Positions 7,460 through 17,213 of a stretch of DNA of 64,000 nucleotides are shown in pieces (the stretch's first letter is position 1; every line of letters starts with the position of its first letter). The notes beneath the pieces are model-generated. The model worked only from the letters and a program-made list of their open reading frames with translations, did no database searches and had not been told where the DNA came from. The translations under genes were made by a program, and so were the position numbers. Origin of the DNA: Caballeronia terrestris (GTDB taxonomy: Bacteria; Pseudomonadota; Gammaproteobacteria; Burkholderiales; Burkholderiaceae); contig NZ_FCOL02000016.1 of NCBI RefSeq assembly GCF_001544515.1, positions 62,001-126,000 on the forward strand, read 5' to 3'.

Positions 7460-7987
7460 ATGAGACTCACCACGAAAGGCCGTTTCGCCGTCACGGCGAT
7501 GATCGACCTGGCTTTGCGCCAGGAGCAGGGCCCGGTGACGCTGGCCGGCATCAGCCAGCGCCAGCGCATCTCGCTGTCCTATCTCGAACAGTTGTTCGGC
7601 AAGCTGAGGCGTCATGAAATCGTCGAATCGGTCCGCGGGCCGGGCGGCGGTTACAACCTCGCGCGTCGCGCCGAGAACGTCACGGTGGCGGACATCATCA
7701 TCGCGGTCGACGAACCGATCGACGCCACTCAGTGCGGCGGCAAGGGTACCTGCGAAGGCACGAAGCAGCACGACGGCCATTGCATGACCCACGAACTCTG
7801 GGCGACCCTCAACCAGAAGATGGTCGAGTATCTCGATTCCGTGTCGCTGAAGGATCTCGTCGATCAGCAGCGCGCGCGCGAAGGCTCGCCGGCAGTGCTG
7901 CGCGACCGGCGCACCGAGAGCGCGGGCGTCGAAGCCGCGCGCGTCGCGCCGAAGGGACCCAATTCCGTTTTCAACCTGGCGGGCTGA
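7460..7987 (+). CDS. iscR: Iron-sulfur cluster regulator IscR
   Basis: This 175-aa Rrf2-family regulator has an N-terminal winged helix-turn-helix (residues 1-65) and a [2Fe-2S]-binding loop with Cys92, Cys98, Cys108 and His111 (CMTH). In E. coli the ligands are spaced Cys92, Cys98, Cys104, His107, so this loop is four residues longer between the second and third cysteine. Holo-IscR represses the isc operon and apo-IscR controls other genes. It is the first gene of the operon, and the operator upstream shows autoregulation. Confidence 0.95.
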   Translation: MRLTTKGRFAVTAMIDLALRQEQGPVTLAGISQRQRISLSYLEQLFGKLRRHEIVESVRGPGGGYNLARRAENVTVADIIIAVDEPIDATQCGGKGTCEGTKQHDGHCMTHELWATLNQKMVEYLDSVSLKDLVDQQRAREGSPAVLRDRRTESAGVEAARVAPKGPNSVFNLAG

Positions 7988-8072
7988 CGGCCGGCGCGCT
8001 CGTTCTCGGGTGCGAGCCGATGCGCCATGCGTCGATGACAACGCCATTTGACAGATTTATCCGGAGCGACAG

Positions 8073-9296
8073 ATGAACAACGATATCCCCCACCTGCCCA
8101 TTTACATGGATTACAGCGCGACGACGCCGATCGATCCGCGCGTGGTGGACAAGATGATTCCGTTTCTGCGCGAGCAGTTCGGCAATCCGGCGTCACGCAG
8201 CCATCAGTACGGATGGGACGCGGAGCGTGCGGTCGAGGAAGCGCGCGAGAACGTCGCGGCGCTGGTGAACTGCGATCCGCGCGAGATCATCTGGACGTCG
8301 GGCGCAACGGAGTCGGACAACCTCGCGATCAAGGGCGCCGCGCACTTCTACAAAAGCAAGGGCAAGCACGTCATCACGGTAAAGACCGAGCACAAGGCCG
8401 TGCTCGACACCTGCCGCGAACTGGAACGCGAAGGCTTCGAAGTCACGTATCTGGATGTCAAGGACAACGGTCTCATCGACCTGGACAGGCTAAAGGCCGC
8501 GATCCGCCCGGACACGATCCTCGTTTCGGTGATGAACGTGAACAACGAGATCGGCGTGATTCAGGACGTCGCCGCGATTGGTGAGATCACGCGCGAGAAG
8601 GGCATCATTTTTCACGTCGACGCGGCGCAGGCCACCGGCAAGATCACGATCGATCTGCAAAAGCTGAAGGTCGACTTGATGTCGTTCTCGGCGCACAAGA
8701 CGTATGGCCCGAAGGGCATCGGCGCGCTGTATGTGCGCCGCAAGCCGCGCGTGCGCATCGAAGCGCAGATGCACGGCGGCGGTCATGAGCGCGGCATGCG
8801 TTCGGGCACGCTCGCGCCGCATCAGATCGTCGGCATGGGCGAGGCGTTTCGCATCGCCCGCGAGGAAATGGCGACCGAGAACGAGCGCATCCGCATGCTG
8901 CGCGACCGGCTGCTCAAGGGCCTCTCGGATATCGAGGAAACCTATGTCAACGGCGACATGGAGCAGCGCGTGCCGCACAACCTGAACATCAGCTTCAATT
9001 TCGTCGAAGGCGAGTCGCTGATCATGGCGGTGAAGGACGTGGCGGTGTCGTCGGGATCGGCTTGCACGTCGGCTTCGCTGGAACCGTCGTATGTCTTGCG
9101 CGCGCTCGGCCGCAACGACGAACTCGCGCACAGCTCGATCCGCTTCACGGTCGGGCGCTTCACGACCGAGCAGGACGTCGACTACGTGATCAACCTGTTG
9201 AAGGGCAAGATCGCGAAACTTCGCGATTTGTCGCCGCTCTGGGAAATGCACAAGGACGGCATCGATATCTCGACCATCCAGTGGGCCGCGCACTGA
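8073..9296 (+). CDS. iscS: Cysteine desulfurase IscS
   Basis: This 407-aa PLP enzyme takes sulfur from cysteine as an enzyme-bound persulfide and feeds it to IscU for cluster assembly, and to tRNA thiolation. Visible features are the PLP lysine in [12 protein letters not shown] (about residue 208) and the persulfide cysteine in [13 protein letters not shown] (about residue 331). The C-terminus ([16 protein letters not shown]) matches the IscS tail that docks IscU. A GGAGCGAC ribosome-binding site precedes the ATG. Confidence 0.97.
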   Translation: MNNDIPHLPIYMDYSATTPIDPRVVDKMIPFLREQFGNPASRSHQYGWDAERAVEEARENVAALVNCDPREIIWTSGATESDNLAIKGAAHFYKSKGKHVITVKTEHKAVLDTCRELEREGFEVTYLDVKDNGLIDLDRLKAAIRPDTILVSVMNVNNEIGVIQDVAAIGEITREKGIIFHVDAAQATGKITIDLQKLKVDLMSFSAHKTYGPKGIGALYVRRKPRVRIEAQMHGGGHERGMRSGTLAPHQIVGMGEAFRIAREEMATENERIRMLRDRLLKGLSDIEETYVNGDMEQRVPHNLNISFNFVEGESLIMAVKDVAVSSGSACTSASLEPSYVLRALGRNDELAHSSIRFTVGRFTTEQDVDYVINLLKGKIAKLRDLSPLWEMHKDGIDISTIQWAAH

Positions 9297-9346
9297 GCGC
9301 CCCGGACCGCGACAGACACACACGGAATACGAAAGGAGTTTGAATC

Positions 9347-9775
9347 ATGGCATATAGCGACAAGGTTCTGGACCACTACGAAAACCCGCGCAACGTCGGC
9401 TCGTTCGGCAAGGACGATGACACCGTCGGCACGGGCATGGTCGGCGCGCCGGCTTGCGGCGACGTGATGAAGCTGCAGATCCGCGTGGGCGCAGACGGCA
9501 TCATCGAGGACGCGAAGTTCAAGACGTACGGCTGCGGCTCGGCGATCGCGTCCAGCTCGCTCGTGACCGAGTGGGTGAAGGGCAAGACGCTCGACCAGGC
9601 GCTCACGATCAAGAACACGCAGATCGCCGAGGAACTGGCGCTGCCGCCGGTGAAGATCCACTGCTCGATCCTCGCGGAAGACGCGATCAAGGCAGCGGTC
9701 GCCGATTACAAGCAACGCCATGGCGCGGCGGCTCCGGAAGCGGCATCGGCGGAAGCGAAGCAGCACGCAGCGTAA
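9347..9775 (+). CDS. iscU: Fe-S scaffold protein IscU
   Basis: This 142-aa scaffold protein assembles [2Fe-2S] and [4Fe-4S] clusters from sulfur supplied by IscS. The three cluster cysteines are Cys37 (PACGD, with the conserved Asp39), Cys63 (YGCGSA) and Cys106 (IHCS). The LPPVK motif at 99-103 is the HscA chaperone recognition site. An Ala/Glu-rich tail of about 15 residues extends past the usual C-terminus. It is preceded by an AAGGAG ribosome-binding site. Confidence 0.97.
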   Translation: MAYSDKVLDHYENPRNVGSFGKDDDTVGTGMVGAPACGDVMKLQIRVGADGIIEDAKFKTYGCGSAIASSSLVTEWVKGKTLDQALTIKNTQIAEELALPPVKIHCSILAEDAIKAAVADYKQRHGAAAPEAASAEAKQHAA

Positions 9776-9900
9776 TGAGTGGACGGGTTTGCCAGGCGGC
9801 AGGCCCTTGATTGATCGATGCTTAAAGCAAGGCCGCAGCTTGCGACCGCGCAGCCCGAAAGGGAAGAGCGGCGGACGAGCGGCTGCGAGAACAAGAGACT

Positions 9901-10224
9901 ATGGCAATCACGTTGACGGATAAGGCAGCACAGCACGTGCAAAAGTATCTGGCGCGACGCGGCAAAGGCGTCGGGCTGCGTCTGGGCGTGCGCACGACGG
10001 GCTGTTCGGGCCTCGCGTACAAGCTCGAGTATGTCGACGAACTCGCGCCGGAAGACCAGGTGTTCGAGTCGGCGGGCGTGAAGATCATCATCGATCCGAA
10101 GAGCCTCGCCTATCTCGACGGCACCGAGCTCGACTTCGCGCGCGAAGGGTTGAACGAAGGCTTCCGCTTCAACAATCCGAACGCGAAAGACGAGTGCGGT
10201 TGCGGCGAGTCGTTTCGCGTTTGA
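9901..10224 (+). CDS. iscA: A-type Fe-S carrier IscA
   Basis: This 107-aa carrier has the three canonical cysteines Cys35 (TGCSG), Cys99 and Cys101 (DECGCGES). It accepts clusters from IscU/HscBA and delivers them to target apoproteins. It lies in the isc operon 125 bases after iscU, and a terminator-like hairpin follows it. Confidence 0.97.
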   Translation: MAITLTDKAAQHVQKYLARRGKGVGLRLGVRTTGCSGLAYKLEYVDELAPEDQVFESAGVKIIIDPKSLAYLDGTELDFAREGLNEGFRFNNPNAKDECGCGESFRV

Positions 10225-10245
10225 CGCCGGGAGTACCGGCCAAAG

Positions 10246-10268
10246 AGGCGGCATGTGCCGCCTTTTTC
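10246..10268 (+). terminator. Terminator-like hairpin inside the isc operon
   Basis: A 7-bp GC-rich stem (AGGCGGC 10246-10252 with GCCGCCT 10257-10263) and an ATGT loop are followed directly by five T residues. It has every feature of an intrinsic terminator but lies between iscA and hscB, so it probably only partly terminates and lowers hscBA-fdx-iscX expression relative to iscRSUA. Confidence 0.7.
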
Positions 10269-10322
10269 TTTCGTGGTCCCACTTGTGGTTCTGCTTTAAG
10301 CATCCGGCTCACTGGGTAAATC

Positions 10323-10853
10323 ATGGCAACGCTCAACGACAGCCACTTCGACCTGTTCCATCTGCCGCCGGTCTACGCCGTCGATCAACCCACGCTCGAC
10401 GACGCCTATCGCACCGTGCAGGCGCAGGTGCATCCGGACCGCTTCGCCGCGGCCGGCGACGCGCAACGCCGCATCGCGATGCAATGGGCGACGCGCACGA
10501 ACGAGGCGTATCAAACGCTGCGCGATCCGCTGAAGCGCGCGCGCTACATGCTGGCGCTGCGCGGCGTCGATGTCGGCGCGGAGAACAACACGGCGATGGA
10601 ACCCGCGTTCCTGATGCAGCAAATGGAATGGCGCGAGAGTATCGAGGACGCGGCCGCTGCGAAGAATCTCGGCGCGCTTGAAGCGCTGCTCGACGAACTG
10701 CGCGACGAAGAGCGTATCCGCTTCGACAAGCTCGCGGCGCTGATCGACAGCCATTCGGACCAGGCGGCGGGCGAAGCCGTGCGCCAGTTGATGTTCATCG
10801 AGCGCGTGGCGAGCGAGACCGGCGCGCAGATCGAAAAGCTCGAACACGCGTGA
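10323..10853 (+). CDS. hscB: J-type co-chaperone HscB
   Basis: This 176-aa co-chaperone has an N-terminal J domain with the HPD signature at residues 37-39, which stimulates the HscA ATPase. The C-terminal three-helix domain binds IscU. It delivers IscU to HscA for cluster release. hscA follows 36 bases later. Confidence 0.95.
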   Translation: MATLNDSHFDLFHLPPVYAVDQPTLDDAYRTVQAQVHPDRFAAAGDAQRRIAMQWATRTNEAYQTLRDPLKRARYMLALRGVDVGAENNTAMEPAFLMQQMEWRESIEDAAAAKNLGALEALLDELRDEERIRFDKLAALIDSHSDQAAGEAVRQLMFIERVASETGAQIEKLEHA

Positions 10854-10889
10854 GCGCGGCTCGCGCGAATAACCCCCACTAAAACAACG

Positions 10890-12755
10890 ATGGCTTTACT
10901 GCAAATCTCAGAACCCGGCATGGCGCCCGCGCCGCACCAACGGCGCGTGGCGATCGGCATCGATCTCGGGACGACCAACTCGCTGGTCGCCGCCGTGCGC
11001 AACAGCGTGCCCGAAGTCCTGCCCGACGAGGACGGCCATGTGCTGCTGCCGTCCGTCGTGCGTTATCTCGAAAAGGGCGGGCGGCGGATCGGCCGGATCG
11101 CGAAGGACGAGGCGTCGCTCGATCCGCTCAATACGATCGTGTCGGTCAAGCGCTTCATGGGGCGTGGCAAGAGCGAGGTGGAAGGGGCGGAGAACGCGCC
11201 GTACGACTTCATCGACGCGCCGGGCATGGTGCAGATCCGGACCATCGACGGCGTGAAGAGCCCGGTCGAGGTATCGGCGGAAATTCTGGCGACGCTGCGC
11301 TACCGCGCGGAAGACACGCTCGGCGACGATCTCGTCGGCGCGGTGATCACGGTGCCCGCCTATTTCGACGAAGCGCAGCGCCAGGCGACGAAGGACGCCG
11401 CGCGGCTCGCCGGCCTGAACGTGCTGCGCCTCTTGAACGAGCCGACTGCGGCCGCGATCGCCTACGGGCTGGATAACGCGTCCGAAGGGCTCTACGCCGT
11501 GTACGACCTGGGCGGCGGCACGTTCGATCTGTCGATTCTGAAGCTCACGAAAGGCGTCTTTGAAGTGCTCGCGGCGGGAGGCGATTCCGCGCTCGGCGGC
11601 GACGATTTCGACGCCGTGCTTTATCGGCACGTAGTGGCCGAGGCGGGTATCGACGTGAATACCGCCGAAGATGTGCGCCTGTTGCTCGATCGCGTGCGTT
11701 CGGCGAAGGAAGCACTTTCGGAAACGTCCGAGACGCGCGTCGATGTCACGTTGTCGGACGGCAAGCGGATCGACGTCACGATCACCGAAGCGCAATTCGC
11801 GACGCTCGCCGACGCGCTCGTCGCCCGCACGCTCGCGCCGACCCGCAAGGCGCTGCGCGACGCGAAAGTCGCGCCAGCGGACATCAAGGGCGTCGTGCTC
11901 GTCGGCGGCGCCACGCGCATGCCGGTAATCCGGCGCGCGGTCGAACAGTATTTCGGCCAGCCGCCGCTCACGAATCTCGATCCGGATCAGGTCGTGGCTC
12001 TTGGCGCCGCGATCCAGGCCGATCTGCTCGCGGGCAACCGCCGCGGAGAAGGCGACGAATGGCTGCTGCTCGACGTGATCCCTCTGTCGCTTGGCGTCGA
12101 GACGATGGGCGGCCTGACTGAGAAGATCATCCCGCGCAATTCGACGATTCCCGTCGCGCGCGCGCAGGATTTCACCACGTTCAAGGACGGCCAGACCGCG
12201 ATGGCGATCCACGTCGTGCAGGGCGAGCGCGAGCTCGTCGCCGACTGCCGGTCGCTCGCGCGCTTCGAACTGCGCGGCATCCCGCCGATGGCGGCGGGCG
12301 CGGCGCGCATCCGCGTGACTTACCAGGTCGACGCGGACGGTTTGCTGTCCGTTTTCGCGCGCGAGCAGGAATCGGGCGTGGAGGCGTCGGTGGTGGTGAA
12401 GCCGTCCTACGGTCTCGCCGACGACGACGTCGCCCGCATGCTCGAAGAGAGCTTCAAGACAGCCGAGGTCGACATGCGCGCCCGCGCGCTGCGCGAGGCG
12501 CAAGTCGATGCACAGCGTCTCGTGGACGCGACCCAGGCGGCGCTGGAAGCCGACGCCGAACTCCTCGACGACGACGAACGCGCCCAAATCGACGCCCTCG
12601 TCGCCGAGTTGGCCGCCGTCACGAGCGCGGACAACCTCGACGCGATCGACACTGCGACCAAGGCGCTCGCCGTCGCCACCGACGAGTTCGCCGCGCGCCG
12701 GATGAACAAGAGCATTCGCCGCGCGCTCGCGGGCCGCAAGCTCGACGACGTCTGA
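10890..12755 (+). CDS. hscA: Hsp70-class Fe-S chaperone HscA
   Basis: This 621-aa specialised Hsp70 drives cluster transfer from IscU. The nucleotide-binding domain contains [13 protein letters not shown] near residues 27-39, [17 protein letters not shown] near 155-171 and the [10 protein letters not shown] phosphate loop near 207. The substrate-binding and lid regions follow from about 385. The length matches HscA rather than DnaK and the G/E-rich DnaK tail is absent. ATG start, cotranscribed with hscB and fdx. Confidence 0.96.
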   Translation: MALLQISEPGMAPAPHQRRVAIGIDLGTTNSLVAAVRNSVPEVLPDEDGHVLLPSVVRYLEKGGRRIGRIAKDEASLDPLNTIVSVKRFMGRGKSEVEGAENAPYDFIDAPGMVQIRTIDGVKSPVEVSAEILATLRYRAEDTLGDDLVGAVITVPAYFDEAQRQATKDAARLAGLNVLRLLNEPTAAAIAYGLDNASEGLYAVYDLGGGTFDLSILKLTKGVFEVLAAGGDSALGGDDFDAVLYRHVVAEAGIDVNTAEDVRLLLDRVRSAKEALSETSETRVDVTLSDGKRIDVTITEAQFATLADALVARTLAPTRKALRDAKVAPADIKGVVLVGGATRMPVIRRAVEQYFGQPPLTNLDPDQVVALGAAIQADLLAGNRRGEGDEWLLLDVIPLSLGVETMGGLTEKIIPRNSTIPVARAQDFTTFKDGQTAMAIHVVQGERELVADCRSLARFELRGIPPMAAGAARIRVTYQVDADGLLSVFAREQESGVEASVVVKPSYGLADDDVARMLEESFKTAEVDMRARALREAQVDAQRLVDATQAALEADAELLDDDERAQIDALVAELAAVTSADNLDAIDTATKALAVATDEFAARRMNKSIRRALAGRKLDDV

Positions 12756-12783
12756 TCGAACCATCGAATCTACGGAAAGACTC

Positions 12784-13125
12784 ATGCCTCAAATCGTTGT
12801 ACTGCCTCATGTGGAACTGTGCCCGGACGGCGCCGTGATCGACGCGGATCTGTCGAAAAGCATCTGCGACAACCTGCTCGATAGCGGCATCGAGATCGAG
12901 CACGCCTGCGAGAAGTCGTGCGCGTGCACGACGTGCCACGTGATCATCCGGGAAGGGTTCAACGCGCTGGTGCCGTCGGAGGAAGACGAGGACGATCTGC
13001 TCGACAAGGCCTGGGGCCTCGAGCCGACATCGCGGTTATCATGTCAGGCGATGGTGCCGGCCGAAGAGGATCTGGTGGTCGAGATCCCGCGCTACTCCAT
13101 CAATCACGCCAAAGAAAATCACTGA
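12784..13125 (+). CDS. fdx: ISC-type [2Fe-2S] ferredoxin Fdx
   Basis: This 113-aa ferredoxin has cluster ligands Cys42, Cys48, Cys51 and Cys87, the same positions as in E. coli Fdx, plus the extra conserved Cys46. It supplies electrons for cluster assembly on IscU. It lies 28 bases after hscA and is followed at once by iscX. Confidence 0.96.
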   Translation: MPQIVVLPHVELCPDGAVIDADLSKSICDNLLDSGIEIEHACEKSCACTTCHVIIREGFNALVPSEEDEDDLLDKAWGLEPTSRLSCQAMVPAEEDLVVEIPRYSINHAKENH

Positions 13126-13139
13126 CAGGAGAAACGCCC

Positions 13140-13337
13140 ATGAAGTGGACAGACACGCAGGACATCGCGATGGCGCTCACCGATGCGCATCAGGACGTGG
13201 ACCCGCAAAATGTGCGCTTCACGGACCTGCATCGCTGGATCACCGAACTGGATGGCTTCGACGACGATCCGCAGGCGTCGAATGAGAGGATTCTGGAAGC
13301 GATCCAGGCGGCCTGGATCGAAGATGCGGATTATTGA
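13140..13337 (+). CDS. iscX: Fe-S assembly adaptor IscX
   Basis: This 65-aa acidic protein ([13 protein letters not shown] start, [13 protein letters not shown] end) is the IscX/YfhJ family, which binds IscS and modulates its rate in an iron-dependent way. The ATG at 13140 follows an AGGAGA ribosome-binding site. It is the last gene of the isc operon, with a terminator right after it. Confidence 0.95.
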   Translation: MKWTDTQDIAMALTDAHQDVDPQNVRFTDLHRWITELDGFDDDPQASNERILEAIQAAWIEDADY

Positions 13338-13369
13338 TTTGCGCGGCGCGGTGTAAAGCAAGACGCGGC

Positions 13370-13407
13370 AAAACGGCGATTCCCGAAGGAATCGCCGTTT
13401 TGCTTTT
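13370..13407. terminator. Bidirectional terminator ending the isc operon
   Basis: A perfect 14-bp stem (13370-13383 with 13388-13401) closes a CGAA loop, with A and T tracts on either side. It serves the isc operon and the convergent glycine-zipper gene. Confidence 0.9.
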
Positions 13408-13425
13408 CAGGCTTCGGTTTAAGGA

Positions 13426-14130
13426 TTATCCGGCGACAAGCGCGCCGTTCTGCACGCGAACGCGTTGGCCTTGCTGGAACGGCGGCGCTTCGTGATAGGT
13501 GAAATAGCGCGTCTTGCCGTTTTCCATGTGAACGCGCACCGAGTAATCGGTCTCGCTGCGGATGTGCTTTTCCACCGAGTTGCCCGCGAGACCACCGCCG
13601 AGCGCGCCGAGCAGGGTCATCGCGGTTCTGCCGTGGCCGCTACCGAACTGATTGCCGACCACTCCGCCCGCAACCGCTCCGCCCACCGCGCCGATGCCTG
13701 TGCCGTGTCCTTCGCGTCGCACGGCGCTGATGGCTTCGACCGTGCCGCAGGTCGAGCAGTACGCGGGTTTTTGCGCGTAAGAGGGCTGGGGTTGCGCCGG
13801 CGTTTGTTGAGCCAGTTGTTGCTGTTGTTGCGCTGCGGCTTGCTGCGCCGCGCGCTGTTGTTCGGCTTGCTGCTGCGCGGCGGCTTGTTGCGCTGCCGCT
13901 TGCTGTTGCGCCGCTTGCTGCTGAGCCAGAGTCGGGCCGACCGCGGACTGAGTCGAAACTGCAGCCGATTGCGTCTGCCCGTTCTGCGCGAGATTGCTCG
14001 ACGCCTTCGGGAAGATGCCGGTGATGGCGGCCGTCGCGGCGAGGCTCGCGACGATCACGGCGCCCGCGGCAGTCGCAACCAGAGGATGCAGGCGACGCGG
14101 CGTCGCGGATTTATCGTTGATGTTGTCCAT
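13426..14130 (-). CDS. Glycine-zipper 2TM-domain membrane protein with Gln/Ala repeat
   Basis: The 234-aa product has a short basic N-terminus, one membrane segment (about residues 18-41, VATAAGAVIVASLAATAAITGIF), and then a Gln/Ala-rich repeat (about 55-115) likely to be disordered or coiled. A CSTCG pair follows, then a glycine-zipper domain (about 140-180, GTGIGAVGGAVAGGVVGNQFGSG) of the SlyB / 17-kDa antigen type, and a basic C-terminal strand region. The ATG at 14130 has a GGAGG site 6 bases upstream; an alternative TTG at 14136 overlaps it. Function unknown; such proteins are envelope-stress-linked in several bacteria, but that is only family knowledge. Confidence 0.82.
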   Translation of the reverse strand: MDNINDKSATPRRLHPLVATAAGAVIVASLAATAAITGIFPKASSNLAQNGQTQSAAVSTQSAVGPTLAQQQAAQQQAAAQQAAAQQQAEQQRAAQQAAAQQQQQLAQQTPAQPQPSYAQKPAYCSTCGTVEAISAVRREGHGTGIGAVGGAVAGGVVGNQFGSGHGRTAMTLLGALGGGLAGNSVEKHIRSETDYSVRVHMENGKTRYFTYHEAPPFQQGQRVRVQNGALVAG

Positions 14131-14328
14131 GTTCAACCTCCGTATCGAGGCTCGATTTCGTTATCGGGTAGTGTCAGGGAAAACGAATTGGCAGGCATTT
14201 CATTTTGTAACTAGTCCCTGTGCTGCGTTTTACTCTTCTAAGCAGGATGGATGCCAACGCATGTTCTGCGCACATCCCGGCCTGAACGAGCCGTCAAGGT
14301 CTTACCGATAGTTACAAATGCCCAGCAA

Positions 14329-14357
14329 AAAAACGCGCGCCTCAGGCGCGCGTTTTT
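14329..14357 (-). terminator. Terminator of lysS
   Basis: A 13-bp stem (14329-14341 with 14345-14357) closes a TCA loop with five A-T pairs at its base. On the minus strand it reads as a GC stem followed by a T run just after the lysS stop. Confidence 0.88.
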
Positions 14358-14379
14358 GCTGTCTTGCGGCGTGGGAGCG

Positions 14380-15906
14380 TTAGTCTTCGCGACGCAAATG
14401 CGGGAACAGAATCACGTCGCGGATGCTCGGGCTATCGGTCAGCAGCATCACCAGCCGGTCGATACCGATGCCGCAGCCACCTGTCGGAGGCATGCCGTAC
14501 TCGAGCGCGCGGATGTAGTCGGCGTCGTAGTACATCGCTTCTTCGTCGCCTGCGTCTTTCTGGTCGACTTGTTTCTGGAAGCGCGCAGCCTGGTCTTCCG
14601 GATCGTTCAGTTCCGAGAAACCGTTCGCGATCTCACGTCCGGTGATGAACAGCTCGAACCGCTCGGTGATGCCGTCGACCGTATCCGACGCGCGCGCCAG
14701 CGGCGACACCTCGATCGGATAATCGATGATGAAAGTCGGCTCCCACAATTGCGACTCGGCGGTTTCCTCGAACAGCGCGAGTTGCAGCGCGCCGACGCCC
14801 GCGTTGAGAAACTGCGGTTGTCCTGCATCGACGCCGAATTTCTTCAGCTCCGTACGCAAAAACGCGCTATCGGCGAGTTGCTCGGTGGTGTACTGCGGCG
14901 CGAATTTCTGAATCGCCTGAACGATCGTCAAGCGATGGAACGGCTTGGCAAGATCGAGCTCGCGGCCCTGATACGTGATCGACGCCGTGCCGCGCGCGTC
15001 GATGGCGGCCTCGCGGATCAGCGCTTCGGTGAAGTCCATTAGCCACTGGTAGTCCGTGTACGCGGCGTAGAACTCCATCATCGTGAATTCCGGATTGTGA
15101 CGCGGCGACACGCCTTCGTTCCGGAAATTGCGGTTGATCTCGAACACGCGCTCGAAGCCGCCGACGATCAGCCGCTTCAAATAAAGCTCGGGTGCGATAC
15201 GCAGGAACATCTGCATGTCGAGCGCGTTGTGATGCGTAACGAAGGGCTTGGCCGCCGCGCCGCCGGGAATCGGATGCAGCATCGGCGTCTCGACTTCCAT
15301 GAAGTTCGCGCGCGCCATGAAATTGCGAATCGACGTGAACGCCTTCGTGCGCGCGATGAACGTCTGGCGCGCTTCTGGCGTCACGATCAGATCGACGTAG
15401 CGCTGGCGATAGCGCATTTCCTGGTCGGCCAGGCCGTGGAACTTATCGGGCAGCGGACGCAGCGCCTTTGACAGCAGCCGCAACTCCGTGCAACGCACCG
15501 ACAGCTCGCCCTTGTTCGTGCGAAACAGCACGCCTTTCGCCGCGACGATATCGCCGAGATCCCACTTCTTGAAGGCGTCATAGACTTCCGCGCCAACGTC
15601 CGCTGGCGTGATGAAGAACTGGATCTGGCCGCTGCCGTCCTGCACGGTCGCGAAACTCGCCTTGCCCATCACGCGCTTCAGCATCATCCGGCCGGCGAGT
15701 GCCACCTGAAGCGGATTGGCTTCGAGCGCTTCCTTGTCGGACTCGGCGTATTCGGATTGCAGCGCGGCGGCCTGATGCGTCGGACGGAAATCGTTCGGAT
15801 ACGCGATGCCTTGCTCGCGCAGCGCGCGCAATTTCTCGCGACGCTCGGCGACGATCTGGTTCTCTTCCAGTTCAGGAGCGGCGCTCGTCTGGGTCGGTTC
15901 GGTCAT
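14380..15906 (-). CDS. lysS: Lysyl-tRNA synthetase, class II
   Basis: This 508-aa enzyme charges tRNA-Lys. It has the N-terminal OB-fold anticodon-binding domain (about 60-165, with [14 protein letters not shown]) and the class II catalytic core: motif 1 near [15 protein letters not shown], motif 2 in [20 protein letters not shown], and motif 3 in [17 protein letters not shown]. Full length. It lies downstream of prfB on the same strand, as in many proteobacteria, with a stem-loop between them. Confidence 0.97.
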   Translation of the reverse strand: MTEPTQTSAAPELEENQIVAERREKLRALREQGIAYPNDFRPTHQAAALQSEYAESDKEALEANPLQVALAGRMMLKRVMGKASFATVQDGSGQIQFFITPADVGAEVYDAFKKWDLGDIVAAKGVLFRTNKGELSVRCTELRLLSKALRPLPDKFHGLADQEMRYRQRYVDLIVTPEARQTFIARTKAFTSIRNFMARANFMEVETPMLHPIPGGAAAKPFVTHHNALDMQMFLRIAPELYLKRLIVGGFERVFEINRNFRNEGVSPRHNPEFTMMEFYAAYTDYQWLMDFTEALIREAAIDARGTASITYQGRELDLAKPFHRLTIVQAIQKFAPQYTTEQLADSAFLRTELKKFGVDAGQPQFLNAGVGALQLALFEETAESQLWEPTFIIDYPIEVSPLARASDTVDGITERFELFITGREIANGFSELNDPEDQAARFQKQVDQKDAGDEEAMYYDADYIRALEYGMPPTGGCGIGIDRLVMLLTDSPSIRDVILFPHLRRED

Positions 15907-15980
15907 GATGGTTGGCTTTGAATTCGGTTGGGCAGTGGCGCGGCGTGCGCGAGCCGCGCAGTGCGCCTGCTGAAAATGAC

Positions 15981-16008
15981 GCGGCGCGGCCTCAATCAGC
16001 CGCGCCGC
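15981..16008 (-). terminator. Stem-loop between prfB and lysS
   Basis: A 10-bp all-GC stem (15981-15990 with 15999-16008) has an 8-base loop. On the minus strand it is followed by GTCATTTTC, only a weak T tract. It could be a weak terminator or an mRNA-stabilising stem between the two genes. Confidence 0.5.
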
Positions 16009-16014
16009 TCGCGC

Positions 16015-17119
16015 TTACACGCCCTGTTTCAGGCTGGCGCTAATGAAGTCGTCGAGATCGCCGTCGAGCACAGCCTTTGTGTTGCTGATTTCGACGTTGG
16101 TGCGCAGATCCTTGATGCGGCTGTTGTCGAGCACGTAGGAGCGGATCTGATGGCCCCAGCCCACGTCCGTCTTGCTCGATTCGAGCTTGTCCTGTTCGAC
16201 CTGGCGCTTGCGCATTTCAAACTCGTAGAGCTTCGCTTTCAGCATCTGCATGGCTTCCGCGCGGTTGCGGTGCTGCGAGCGGTCGTTCTGGCACTGCACG
16301 ACAATGCCGGTCGGCCCGTGCGTGAGACGCACCGCGGAATCTGTCTTGTTGATGTGCTGGCCGCCTGCGCCGGACGCGCGATACGTATCCGTGCGGATAT
16401 CGGCGGGATTGATCTCGATTTCGATCGAATCGTCGATTTCCGGGTACACGAACACCGAAGAAAACGACGTATGCCGCCCGCCCGACGAATCGAACGGCGA
16501 CTTGCGCACGAGCCGGTGCACACCGGTTTCGCTGCGCAGATAGCCGTACGCGTATTCGCCTTCGACCTTCACGGTCGCGCTCTTGATGCCCGCGACGTCG
16601 CCTTCGGATTCTTCGAGCACTTCGGTCTTGAAGCCCTTGCGCTCGCAGTAGCGCAGGTATTGGCGCAATAACATTGCCGCCCAGTCGCACGCTTCGGTGC
16701 CGCCGGCGCCGGCCTGGATGTCGATGAAGCAGTTGTTCGGGTCGGCCGGATTGCTGAACATCCGGCGGAACTCCATGTCTTCGACGCGTTTTTCGAGCGC
16801 GGCTGTATCCGTTTCGCAGGCGACGAGCGTTTCTTCGTCGCTTTCCTCGCGGGCCATGTCGAAGAGATCCTGCGTGTCGCGCAGATCGTTATCGAGATCG
16901 GTGAGCGTCGTGACGACGCCATCGAGCAGTTTCTTTTCCCGGCCAAGCGCCTGCGCGTTCTTGGAGTCGTTCCAGACGTTCGGGTCTTCGAGAACCTTGT
17001 TGACTTCCTCTAGACGCTGGGCTTTTGCGTCGTAGTCAAAGATACCCCCGAAGCTCGGCCGCGCGGCGGCGCAGGTCGGCGAGAAGGTTCTCGATCGAGT
17101 TGAGACGTTCCGCTTCCAT
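16015..17119 (-). CDS. prfB: Peptide chain release factor 2 with programmed +1 frameshift
   Basis: RF2 releases finished proteins at UGA and UAA codons. The gene starts at the ATG at 17119 and encodes 27 residues ending RGYL, then meets an in-frame TGA (17038-17036). A +1 shift at CTT-TGA-C resumes at GAC (17037), giving [11 protein letters not shown] and a 367-aa product in total. The shift site is preceded by GGGGGTAT, the internal Shine-Dalgarno-like element known from E. coli. The SPF stop-codon recognition motif is at residues 207-209 and the catalytic GGQ at 252-254. When RF2 is scarce, ribosomes shift and make more RF2. A single-frame gene caller would miss the first 27 codons. Confidence 0.97.
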
Positions 17120-17213
17120 GTTCGATCTTTTCGGCTTGATGAAAAGGGGAAATTATAGCCGATCGGATGTTTCCGAAGCGGGGCGGACGAGGCGCGGGGC
17201 GGCAGGGCGGCGC

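Noticed and set aside
10908..12785. A 625-aa open frame on the minus strand opposite hscA
   Set aside because: The protein is Arg/His-rich with no recognisable motif, as expected for the antisense of a GC-rich gene, and hscA on the plus strand is certain.
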